64,000 nt of DNA. Source: Mesorhizobium sp. L-8-3. Lineage in GTDB: Bacteria; Pseudomonadota; Alphaproteobacteria; Rhizobiales; Rhizobiaceae. Shown piece by piece: positions 18,320 to 26,700 of this stretch. The position numbers and the translations under genes are program-made. The stretch is taken from positions 7,069,501-7,133,500 of the forward strand of contig NZ_AP023262.1 of NCBI RefSeq assembly GCF_016756615.1, read 5' to 3'. The notes beneath the pieces are model-generated. The model had not been told where the DNA came from. It saw nothing but the letters and a program-made list of their open reading frames with translations, and searched no databases. Each line of letters begins with the position of its first letter. Position 1 is the stretch's first letter.

Positions 18320-18633
18320 TCATCGTCGCCGATCAGGTCGAGCATCCGCCGAATCTTGTCCTTGGTGCCCGGGTCCATTCTGCGATATTTCCGGAAGAAC
18401 GCGGTGTCCGTCGCGTCCTCGACCAGAACCGAATCAGTGATGAGATAATCGGGGGTGACGTCGAGGGCGATAGCGATCTTGGCGATCTTGTCGGCCGAAG
18501 GACGAGGGGGGTCCTTGTTCTCCAATTCCCAGATGTAGCTCTTGCTGGACTCGGCCATCTCGGCCAGCTTGTCGAGGGTGTAGCCTTTTCGTTTGCGCAG
18601 GCTGCGGATTTTGTCGCCAAGCGGCGTAGCCAA
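18316..18633 (-). CDS. Xre-family transcriptional regulator
   Basis: This is a 105-residue protein with an N-terminal HTH_3 domain (LGDKIRSLRKRKGYTLDKLA, then SSKSYIWELENKDP), followed by IAIALDVTPDYLI. The C-terminal helix FFRKYRRMDPGTKDKI is typical of repressors that partner with ImmA peptidases. It overlaps the peptidase gene. It probably binds the 130-bp divergent intergenic region and controls its own operon, perhaps also the CBASS operon, with relief by peptidase cleavage. That control is inference from arrangement and family. Confidence 0.93.
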   Translation of the reverse strand: MATPLGDKIRSLRKRKGYTLDKLAEMAESSKSYIWELENKDPPRPSADKIAKIAIALDVTPDYLITDSVLVEDATDTAFFRKYRRMDPGTKDKIRRMLDLIGDDE

Positions 18634-18762
18634 TATCGAACTCCTTTTGTTCCGAGTTCAGAGTAGCACTACACCAGGTGCTTGACAACGCTCATTTCCT
18701 GAGTCCATCATGTTCGGAGTAGGCGTACTCGTTCTGACCTTAGTCCAGAAGGAAACCAAATT
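18634..18762. promoter_or_regulatory. Divergent promoter/operator between xre-immA and the CBASS operon
   Basis: Two inverted repeats are visible: GAACT...AGTTC at about 18639-18660 and GAGTA-ggcg-TACTC at about 18718-18731. A possible rightward promoter has TTGACA at 18682-18687 and CATCAT at 18706-18711, 18 bases apart. An AAGGA Shine-Dalgarno precedes the ATG at 18763. The repeats are candidate Xre operators. Confidence 0.45.
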
Positions 18763-19077
18763 ATGGTAGGAAAGCGCGGACCTGACACACATCATGTAGT
18801 ACCCCATCACGGCGGCGGCTGGGATGTCAAGCGGGGCGGCGCTGACCGCGCCTCGGGGCATTTCGACACTAAACAGGCGGCGATTGACCACGGGCGACAG
18901 GTCAGCCGCAACCAGGAAACGGAGCTGCGCATCCACAACGCGACGGGCGTATCGCCCAGAGCGACAGCCATGGCCGGGACCCGAACCCGCCCAAGGGCTG
19001 ACCACCTGGCCGTGCCCGCGGGCGCGGCCCCGTCTCAACAGGCGCCCGAGGCGGCGCCGGAAAGCGAACTGCGATGA
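18763..19077 (+). CDS. Small DUF2188-family protein, probably frameshifted at its 3' end
   Basis: The first ~60 residues (DTHHVVPHHGGGWDVKRGGA, then HFDTKQAAIDHGRQVSRNQ) match DUF2188, a small protein often found beside CBASS and other defence genes. The usual ending (RDGRIAQSDSHGRDPNPPKG) is present but in another frame, with a stop at 18999-19001. The loss of one C near 18939 would convert that ending into the longer tail seen here. The extended frame then overlaps the next start by four bases (19074-19077), which gives apparent coupling. Either the frameshift is real or it is a sequencing error. The function of DUF2188 is unknown. Confidence 0.75.
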   Translation: MVGKRGPDTHHVVPHHGGGWDVKRGGADRASGHFDTKQAAIDHGRQVSRNQETELRIHNATGVSPRATAMAGTRTRPRADHLAVPAGAAPSQQAPEAAPESELR

Positions 19078-19988
19078 AGCACACGCCGACGATGGACCTT
19101 GCCGACCTCCCGAAAGGCATTCAGCGCAGTCGCCCCCTGCCGGACCCGGCGCTCGGCGCGCTGTGGGAATCCATCATCCTCGACGAGGATATCAAACGCC
19201 GCCTGTTGTCCCAGGCCGTGCTGAACTTCACGATGCGCGGAAAGGTGGACCGCAGCGTGATCCCGCTGCACGGCGTCATCCTGCTTGTTGGCCCGCCGGG
19301 CACCGGGAAGACATCGCTCGCCCGCGGTCTTGCGCACCGCACTGCGGAGTCTTTCGCGGGTGGCAAATTCCGCCTGCTGGAGGTGGAGCCGCACACCCTG
19401 ACCAGCTCGGCGATGGGAAAGACCCAGCGCGCGGTGTCTGACCTCTTCTCTCAGGCTATCGCGGAAGCGGCGGCGACGGGCCCCACCATAGTCCTGCTCG
19501 ACGAAGTCGAGACGCTCGCCGCGGACCGCTCCAAGATGAGTTTGGAAGCCAATCCGATCGATATCCACCGCGCCACCGACGCGGTCCTGGTGCAGCTCGA
19601 CATCCTCGCCGAAACGCATCCCAATCTGCTGTTCGTCGCGACCAGCAACTTCCCGCAAGCGGTCGACAGTGCCTTTACCTCGCGCTGCGACCTGGTCGTC
19701 CACGTACCGCTGCCCGACCGCGAGGCTTGCGGCCGTATCCTCAAGGATTGCCTGACCGGCCTTTCGCGGACCTACCCGGCGATCGGCAAACTCGCTGCCG
19801 CGCCGCAGTTCGCGCAGTGCGCCGCCGCGTGCGTCGGTCTGGACGGGCGCTCGATCCGCAAGATGGTCGCCAACGCCATCGCGACGAGCCCGCAGACGGC
19901 GATGAACCCCGGCGAGGTCACGATCGACGACATCCTCGCGGCGGCCAAGGCCGCCAAGGCGAGCCGCGCGGCGGGAGGCAAGGACTGA
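19074..19988 (+). CDS. cap6: Cap6: TRIP13/Pch2-like AAA+ ATPase of type III CBASS
   Basis: The 304-residue AAA+ protein has Walker A VGPPGTGKTSLA (about residues 73-84) and Walker B TIVLLDEVETLA. It also has the Pch2-typical segment with NPIDIHRATDAVL followed by VATSNFPQAVDSAF. Cap6 proteins unfold the closed HORMA protein and so switch the CD-NTase off, as TRIP13 does for Mad2. It is followed, with a one-base stop/start overlap (TGATG at 19986-19990), by the small Cap8-like gene and then the HORMA gene. Chain length and operon position fit characterised type III CBASS operons. Confidence 0.93.
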   Translation: MKHTPTMDLADLPKGIQRSRPLPDPALGALWESIILDEDIKRRLLSQAVLNFTMRGKVDRSVIPLHGVILLVGPPGTGKTSLARGLAHRTAESFAGGKFRLLEVEPHTLTSSAMGKTQRAVSDLFSQAIAEAAATGPTIVLLDEVETLAADRSKMSLEANPIDIHRATDAVLVQLDILAETHPNLLFVATSNFPQAVDSAFTSRCDLVVHVPLPDREACGRILKDCLTGLSRTYPAIGKLAAAPQFAQCAAACVGLDGRSIRKMVANAIATSPQTAMNPGEVTIDDILAAAKAAKASRAAGGKD

Positions 19989-20464
19989 TGAGCACCGTCG
20001 CCAGCCGTACCTTCCAGAGCACCCCGGGCCGTGACGCCCTCGCGACCTGGAACGCCATCGTCGATCTCCTGACCAAGGGTACCGCGGGCGCCGCGCGCAC
20101 CGAACTCCTCGCGGTCGGCGGCGTCGCCGCCAGCATCATCGCCGACCAGGCGCCGCGGGACGCCGCAATCACCGTCACCTGCGATGGCCCCCGGACGCGC
20201 ATTTATTGCCTCTATGACGACGACGCCATCGACGGCGGTGGCGCCAACGAAAACGCCCTTGGCTACGATCCCCTGAAGGGAGACTGGCGCGTATCACTGC
20301 CGTGCGAAATCGATGACCTCGCATGGGTCCAGGCAGCGCTGAAGAAGCACAGCACCCGCATCACCGCCCGCGACCGCGAGAAAGCCGTCAAAGACACGGG
20401 CGGCGCGGAGGCCGCGGCAGCGCAGACCCTCACCCTCGATCCGAAAGGGTTCCTCGGCTCATGA
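19988..20464 (+). CDS. Second small CBASS III protein (Cap8-like or HORMA-partner), function unassigned
   Basis: This is a 158-residue protein starting at an ATG that overlaps the Cap6 stop. No motif is diagnostic. A folded region with ELLAVGGVAASIIADQAPRD and AITVTCDGPRTRIYCLYDDD is followed by an Ala-rich tail ending LTLDPKGFLGS. Some type III CBASS operons carry a second protein next to HORMA that may supply the peptide gripped by the HORMA safety belt. Position between Cap6 and HORMA suggests that role, but I cannot see a closure motif for certain. It ends with a four-base overlap with the HORMA gene (20461-20464). Confidence 0.65.
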   Translation: MSTVASRTFQSTPGRDALATWNAIVDLLTKGTAGAARTELLAVGGVAASIIADQAPRDAAITVTCDGPRTRIYCLYDDDAIDGGGANENALGYDPLKGDWRVSLPCEIDDLAWVQAALKKHSTRITARDREKAVKDTGGAEAAAAQTLTLDPKGFLGS

Positions 20465-20964
20465 CCAGCGTCGCCGTCAACACCTATACGCATTCCGCGA
20501 CCTACGTGGCGGACAACATCCTGAAGAGCTTCAAGGACATCGTCCGGCTCAGCGGGCTCGACCCCGGCAAGTTCGCCGCCGACTGGGAAACAAACATGCG
20601 CGCGCTGAAAACGTGGCTCGGCACCGGCGACCTGCAGTCCGTCGTCCTCGAGGTGTTCAATCCCCGGACCGGGGCGCTCATCGTCCGCTGGGATATCGAC
20701 GTCGTCTACAACTGGTCCTCGGGGGACGGCAGCTTCTGGACCGACACCGACCAGCTCAAATACCACATCCGCAAAGCCGGCCTCGCGCCGTCGGACGCCA
20801 GCTACGACATCTTGCTGCACACCAAGCCGGGCCGTCCCGATGTTAGCGGGTGGGGCAAGGGTGCCTACCGGTCGACGGACGGATTCGTAAGGCACAGCCT
20901 GGGCACGACGATTGAGCACAGCGGCCTTGGCGGCAACGCGGCTTACTGGCGGAGGGCGGGCTGA
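20461..20964 (+). CDS. cap7: Cap7: bacterial HORMA-domain protein (bacHORMA_2 type)
   Basis: The 167-residue protein shows the conserved bacterial HORMA sequence. It has THSATYVADNILKSF at the N-terminus and DPGKFAADWETNMRALKTWL with a central helix. Strand segments follow (SVVLEVFNPRTGALIVRWDI), then a safety-belt region with DILLHTKPGRPDVSGWGKG, and it ends GLGGNAAYWRR. In type III CBASS, HORMA binds a peptide, closes and activates the CD-NTase. TRIP13 reverses this. The gene overlaps its neighbours on both sides (20461-20464 upstream; TGATG at 20962 downstream). Confidence 0.9.
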   Translation: MTSVAVNTYTHSATYVADNILKSFKDIVRLSGLDPGKFAADWETNMRALKTWLGTGDLQSVVLEVFNPRTGALIVRWDIDVVYNWSSGDGSFWTDTDQLKYHIRKAGLAPSDASYDILLHTKPGRPDVSGWGKGAYRSTDGFVRHSLGTTIEHSGLGGNAAYWRRAG

Positions 20965-21866
20965 TGCTGACGGTCGACGAGGCTTTCCGGAAATTCAAGA
21001 GCCGCCTTGAGCTGAACGACAGGGAGCAGGCGAACGCCTCCGCGCGGCAGAACGAGGTGCGCGACTATCTCGACACGAAATTCAAGATCGAGACCAGTTT
21101 CCTCACCGGCTCCTACAAGCGCCACACCAAGACGAAGCCGCTCAAGGACATCGACATATTCTTTGTGCTGAAAGACGCCGAGCGCCATTACCGCGACAAG
21201 GCGCCTTCCGTCGTCATCCAGGATTTCTGTGACGCGCTCGTCGCTAAGTACGGCAAGGACGCCGTGCGCAAGCAGAGCCGCTCGGTCAACCTCGATTTCG
21301 GCGTGTTCGTCGACGCCGAAGACAATACCGATTACCGCATCCTCAGCGTCGACGTGGTGCCCGCCTTTGCCAAGGGCCAGGACTACGAGATTCCCGACAC
21401 CGACAGCGGCACGTGGATCAAGACCAACCCGAAGATTCACGCCGAGAAGGCGACGGCCGCCCACCAGGCATTCTCGAATGAGTGGAAGGGCCTCGTCCGC
21501 ATGGTGAAGTACTGGAACAACAACCCCAAGCACGGCGCCGACAAGCCGGTAAAGCCCTCCTTCCTGATCGAGGTGATGGCGCTCGAATGCCTGCATGGCG
21601 GCTGGCAGGGCCGGTTCGACAGAGAGATGCAGGCGCTGTTCGCCACGCTCGCCGACCGCATCTTCGACACCTGGCAGGACCCAGCGGGATTGGGACCGGC
21701 TATTAGCAACGGCATGGACAACGCGCGTAAACAGCGCGCCCGGGAGCTACTGACGGCGGCGAGCCGGGACGCCTCCCTCGCCATCAATCACGAGCGCCAG
21801 GGCCGCCACGGCGGCGCCCTTGCCGCGTGGCGCGCCCTCTTCGGCAAAAAGTTTCCGCTGTCATGA
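20964..21866 (+). CDS. CD-NTase (cGAS/DncV-like nucleotidyltransferase) of type III CBASS
   Basis: The 300-residue enzyme has the nucleotidyltransferase signature FLTGSYKRHTKTKPLKDIDI (GS, then the metal-binding D-x-D pair in DIDIFF, about residues 65-72). The third acidic residue is in YRILSVDVVPAF. The C-terminal OAS1-like helical part includes WKGLVRMVKYWNN and SFLIEVMALECLHG. Such enzymes make cyclic di- or trinucleotides on phage infection once HORMA binds. The clade is probably C or D because of the HORMA/TRIP13 partners. The product is not predictable by eye, though the Cap4-like effector suggests a cyclic trinucleotide. All catalytic residues are present. Confidence 0.93.
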   Translation: MLTVDEAFRKFKSRLELNDREQANASARQNEVRDYLDTKFKIETSFLTGSYKRHTKTKPLKDIDIFFVLKDAERHYRDKAPSVVIQDFCDALVAKYGKDAVRKQSRSVNLDFGVFVDAEDNTDYRILSVDVVPAFAKGQDYEIPDTDSGTWIKTNPKIHAEKATAAHQAFSNEWKGLVRMVKYWNNNPKHGADKPVKPSFLIEVMALECLHGGWQGRFDREMQALFATLADRIFDTWQDPAGLGPAISNGMDNARKQRARELLTAASRDASLAINHERQGRHGGALAAWRALFGKKFPLS

Positions 21867-21878
21867 CGGAGAGGACCG

Positions 21879-23402
21879 ATGGCTGAAGGCATAACGGCGC
21901 GCTGGCACGGGGACAATTACCAGTCGCGCGTCTTCTGGGAGAACGCCTTCAATCTTCTCGACGACCATTCGTGCGTCGTCGAAGTCACGTTCGAGGCAAA
22001 CGGCCCTAAATCGTTCGACGATGTCGTGGTGCGCTACGATCCGCCGGTGGCGCGCTCGGGGCCCGACCGGGTGAATGCCGAGTACCACCAAATCAAGTGG
22101 CACGTAGAAACCGGCGGACGGTTCGGCTACGAGGACTTTGTCAGGCCCGACTTCATAGGGGCGAAATCCTTCTCGTTGCTCCAGCGCCTCAAGGAAGCGC
22201 GCGCCAAAGTGCCGCCGGGCCAGACAGCGCATTTCTCCTTCCTGACCACCTACCGCGTCAAAGACGGCGACCCGCTTGCGGACCTTATTTCCGGCAACGA
22301 CCGCACGCTGATGGTGGAAAAGTTGTTTGACGGCACAGGCTATCGCAGCCGAATGGGGAAGGTGCGCCGGCTGTGGCGCGATCATCTTGACCTGGCGGAC
22401 GATAACGAACTGAAAGCCGTAATGCGGGGCTTCCGGATTATCGAGGGTCACCGCACGCTCGACGAGCTGCGTTCGGAGATCAACCTGAAGGCGCAGGTCG
22501 TGGGAGTGATGGCTTTCAGCGCCAGCGACTCCGACTTCCGTTATGACGAGCTCGCACGGCAGATGAAGGTCAGGCAGCTCAATGCCCTGACCCGCGAGAC
22601 GCTCTTGCAGCTCTGCCGCGACGAAGGGCTGCTGGTCCCACGACCTGCGAAATCAGATGCGTTCCTGCCGGTGGCCATCCGCAGCTTTCTCGGGCCTGCG
22701 GCGGATATCGCCGGCGCCGCGCCTGAGAACACATTGGTTCTCACCGACGATTTCCGGAAGCGCTATCTCCAGGACAGGCGCGACTGGCAGCACGACATCA
22801 GGCCCCGCGTTGAAGAGTTCCTGCGCGCGGCGGTGAAGAAGTCCGGGCAATTGCGCCTGATCCTCGACGCCCACGCGTCGATCGCCTTCCTCGCGGGCGC
22901 TGTTCTGGACGTCAAATCAGGCGTGGAAACCGAACTGGTGCAGAAGGGGCGGGTCGGGACGCGCGTCTGGCGCGCCGATGACGGGACCGCCTCGAAGGGC
23001 GCCCGGTTCGACGTGGCGCGGCATCGTCTTGGCGAGGGCAAAGAGATCGCCGTGGCCGTCAGCATCGCGCAGCCGGCCGAGGCACAGGCCCGGCAGTATG
23101 TGTCGGCGCAGTTGCCGGGCGCAGGGCAGCTCATCACGTTCTCGATGCCGGCGGGGACGGGGCACCAGACCGTCACCGGCGGAGAGCACGCCGCCGCACT
23201 GGCGGAACAAATCTCCAATGTGTTGCGGCAAGACAAGCAAGACGACCCCGATGCGCTGGTCCATATATTCGCCGCGGTGCCGAACAGCCTGCTGTTCTAT
23301 CTCGGGCAGCATCACCAGAGCGTCGCGCCCTGCGTAGTCTATGAGTTCGACTTCGATCGCCGCGGGTCCAAGACCTATCAGCCATCATTCACCGTCGATT
23401 AG
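21879..23402 (+). CDS. cap4: Cap4-like effector: N-terminal nuclease plus C-terminal SAVED domain
   Basis: This 507-residue protein begins with a DUF4297-type PD-(D/E)xK fold. VVEVTFEANGPKSFDDVVV is followed by YHQIKWHV, which supplies the Q-x-K element (about residues 72-75). The C-terminal half is a SAVED domain: ASIAFLAGAVLDVKSGVE, KEIAVAVSIAQPAEAQARQY and, at the end, HIFAAVPNSLLFYLGQHH and PCVVYEFDFDRR. SAVED binds a cyclic oligonucleotide and oligomerises the protein, activating dsDNA cleavage. It follows the CD-NTase by 12 bases with a GGAG ribosome site. It is the only effector in the operon. Confidence 0.92.
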   Translation: MAEGITARWHGDNYQSRVFWENAFNLLDDHSCVVEVTFEANGPKSFDDVVVRYDPPVARSGPDRVNAEYHQIKWHVETGGRFGYEDFVRPDFIGAKSFSLLQRLKEARAKVPPGQTAHFSFLTTYRVKDGDPLADLISGNDRTLMVEKLFDGTGYRSRMGKVRRLWRDHLDLADDNELKAVMRGFRIIEGHRTLDELRSEINLKAQVVGVMAFSASDSDFRYDELARQMKVRQLNALTRETLLQLCRDEGLLVPRPAKSDAFLPVAIRSFLGPAADIAGAAPENTLVLTDDFRKRYLQDRRDWQHDIRPRVEEFLRAAVKKSGQLRLILDAHASIAFLAGAVLDVKSGVETELVQKGRVGTRVWRADDGTASKGARFDVARHRLGEGKEIAVAVSIAQPAEAQARQYVSAQLPGAGQLITFSMPAGTGHQTVTGGEHAAALAEQISNVLRQDKQDDPDALVHIFAAVPNSLLFYLGQHHQSVAPCVVYEFDFDRRGSKTYQPSFTVD

Positions 23403-23779
23403 CGCCTGACAGGTGTGGGCAGCACTCGTGGTCGAGAGCTTGTATCGCCGTCACGTGCCGAATGGCTCCCACACATCGAGATGGTGGTGGACGATTGTCT
23501 CTTAAACAATGCCCTAAGCTTGACCGTCCGGAACTCCGATCAACGTGCGACCCCATCATCGACTGAGACTACTAATCACCGGCCTCACCAACCTGCCAGG
23601 CATCAGCCTGGCCAGGTTGTTCCAATAGACGGTTCCCGCGGAACCGTCTGCTTCCCCGCGTGGAGGCCAAGCTCATGGATCCTACGTTTGTTTCAGCCCG
23701 ACTGGAAGTGCTGCACGGCGACACAATCAGGCTGTGGCCGAGCTTCGGCAGAACGATCACAGTGAGTGGTCCAACCATG
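23403..23779. terminator. Convergent intergenic region with two tandem hairpins
   Basis: The Cap4 gene and the helicase gene converge here. One hairpin is 23590-23600 paired with 23607-23618 (AACCTGCCAGG / CCTGGCCAGGTT, one bulge). The next is a perfect 10-bp stem 23627-23636 / 23640-23649 (AGACGGTTCC, loop CGC, GGAACCGTCT). Neither has a U-tract, so intrinsic termination is uncertain. They may be bidirectional transcript ends or protein binding sites. No gene is seen in the rest. Confidence 0.45.
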
Positions 23780-26700
23780 CTACGGCGAACAATAGATCCT
23801 CATGCCGATGTTCGCCCGATTGGCCGACGTTTGGAGCGAAGCCAAGTAGTAGGTCATCTGCCGAGACCGAGGACTTGGCTCAGGTTTATTGAGCTCGTCG
23901 ACCAGCGCCTGGCGTTCAAGGATGTTGCCTGCCCAGATCCAGATCTCCTTCTTGTAGCGAGCTGACCTGGCAGCGTCGCGTGCCCTCATCCAGAGCTTCG
24001 ATCCCGGTTTGTTGTCCCGCACGATGCGTCTGGTGATTTTTCCGCCCGCGATCGTGACGGGCTTTTTCCATTCGGCGGTCCGGTCCGGCAAGGACTCTAT
24101 CCGCGTAAGGAAGGCGATGCTCGCCTGCGCTTGTCGGCCGACCGCCTGGAGCGAGTTCAGACTCATTGTGGTGTCGTCTACTTTCGCATGAACGAGCACC
24201 ACTCGCGGATCGATATCGTCGATGCAAATGAAATCGCAAGTTTCTGTGCCACCGTCATCACAAACGACGACGGAAAACTGATCGAGCAAGGCCGCCATCG
24301 TCGGGTCCAACGCGCGTATCGCGTCTTGATGTTGGGTATCTGGCTTACCGTGAGCGGCAAAACCGAGCTGCGCGTAGACGCCTCCAAAAATGCTCTCTGA
24401 CACCCATTCCTTGACGCTCGATTTCGCTCCACCCTTTTCAGTTTTGACACCCGCCAGCCACGGAGATCCGACCACGAACTCGAGCGGTCCTCCGGGCAAG
24501 TCCTTCGCTATTTCGTCAATCGACCGTCGAGGGTGATAAAAATGTTTCTGCGCGTAGATGAGAGATGGATCGGTAGGAATGACCCTGAAGGCCTGATCGC
24601 GTGTCAGCATGCCGGACAGCAGCTGCGGCTTCTCCTTTTGAGTAGAATCCTTCCCTATCAGGTAGGAGTCTAGACCGGGGCACTCGACGACGTAACGGCC
24701 GCGCCGCCGCAACGTCCCGGTGATCTCATATTTGAGCTTGCCCACAAAGTGATCGTCATCGAGTTGTATGGAGAACGACCCATCCGCTTCGACATCGAGA
24801 CATCGGTCGGCGGAGATCAAACCCGCAGCGCGTTCCGGTTTCCAATTCGGTGGGGCGTCGGCGCCGCTTTCACCGATCAACTCGGCAAAGTCGAAAAGGA
24901 CGTTCAAAGGGACCGCTTTGCCAGGGGACGGAGCCGGAACCGCTTGTGCAAATCGCTCAAACGCTTTGCTGGGTTTGTCTGCCGAATCCAATTGCGCGGA
25001 TACGGACGCTATCCAACTGGCATATTCCGAGACCGGCACATATTTGCCGCCGCCATCGGACACTGCGGAGCGTTGAAGGGAGAGGTAGCGCAGAGCCGCG
25101 TTTGGGGCGCCGTCGCGACGAATAGAGGCGCGCACGGATGTGGTCGCCTGCATGCCCTGTGCGAGATCGTAGAAGCCCTCGCTGAAGTCTCGCATTCGCA
25201 CGGTTGCAGCCCGGACACCCATGTCCGAAATGTCGAGACTAAGGGCCGAGGCAACGGTCACTCGAGACGTCTCGCCGGGCTTGGCCATCGGCACCAAGAG
25301 CTGCATTTTTTCCGGGGGCTCCGGTTCGAGGCCAAGCTGCTCCGGGTCTATGACGAGCCCTTCGGTGTCCATAAGGTATAATCGGTCACCGGTCGTGGAC
25401 AGTGCCATTACGCCGAGGTTCCAGGTGGGCATTGCGCGCTGGGTGAGCAGCGGTGAGTTGCCCCAAAGCACGTAAGCGATCAGGCGGACGTTCGAGGGAT
25501 CATCGGTGCCGTTGGGTCCAAGTATGGTGGCGTCATGACGATCTTCGAGCCCCATCGCTAGCCTTGAAGCTTCTGCGATTTCGTCGAGGGATTTTCTCCC
25601 AACGTTTCGCATCACATATGCGCGGCACGGCAGTTGGATATCGGCGAACCCGACCTGTTCGTCATCGATATCAAACCGGTCGCGGAAATCGCCCGAGATG
25701 TACTGGACAGCCGGCGAGGCAGATCGCAGCGTTTCAAAGAACTGCGTTTCCCTCCGGAGCGCATCGCTGGGATTGGCATCGAACCTTTTCTCATATGACA
25801 GGTAGCGCTCGAACCGCTCGGCAAGATCGGCACTGAATGTATCTCTTCCCATGATGAGAGCAGTCTCATCGCGCCTGCGGTCGCCATAGCGGAGAACGCG
25901 CCCAATCTGCTGTACGACGGCGCGACTGGTTGAGAACGGTTCGCTTATCGCCACCCCTCCGAATCGACTGTCATCGACCCCCTCAAGCAGCTTCCATTGA
26001 TGCAGCCAAAATCGAACATCGGCAGTTTCGCCAGCTGCGAGGGCCTCTGTCACATTATGGAAACGCAGTGCTGAGGCGTTCCGCTTCTCCTTGTGATGGA
26101 TGAGTACGCTTTTCTCGCCGAGTGCTAGGAGTTCGGTCCGCAGTGTGACTAGACTCTCGTGTGTGTCGCCACGCACAATGATACGGGCTCGGTCAGGTTT
26201 TTTTGGATTCGTCTCCTTGCCAACCGCCTCGGCGAAACGGATGAGCTGCTGCGAAAAGCTCTCGCCAGACGCTGCTCCAGGACTATCCGACAGGAACCTA
26301 ACGCCGCGAATGAGCCGCCGCTGTTTCGCTTCATCGAACGAAAGGTTGAATGCGAAACGACCATCGATGTCGAAATAGCGGAAATCGTTCCGGTAGGGCG
26401 TGGCACTAAATAGGATCGTTGGAAGGCCAAGGCTCCGAATGCATTGGGACCAAATGAACGCCGGCTCATAATGGCTTTCGTCAACGATCACGAGATCGAA
26501 GCTGTTCAGCAGCGCGACGAGTTTCTTTCGGTCCGGTTCCTTGAGATCGTCGCTCTCCTCCGTGTCGGGCGGAACTGCGTCGGGGCCGACAGGCCTGCGA
26601 CCGCTCAGGCGATGCGCGGGTCGGTCAGGCCGTAGAATCTGCTCCAGAGCGGCAAAAGTCCCGACTACGACGATTCGATCATCGGCGAGCGCTGCAAGGG

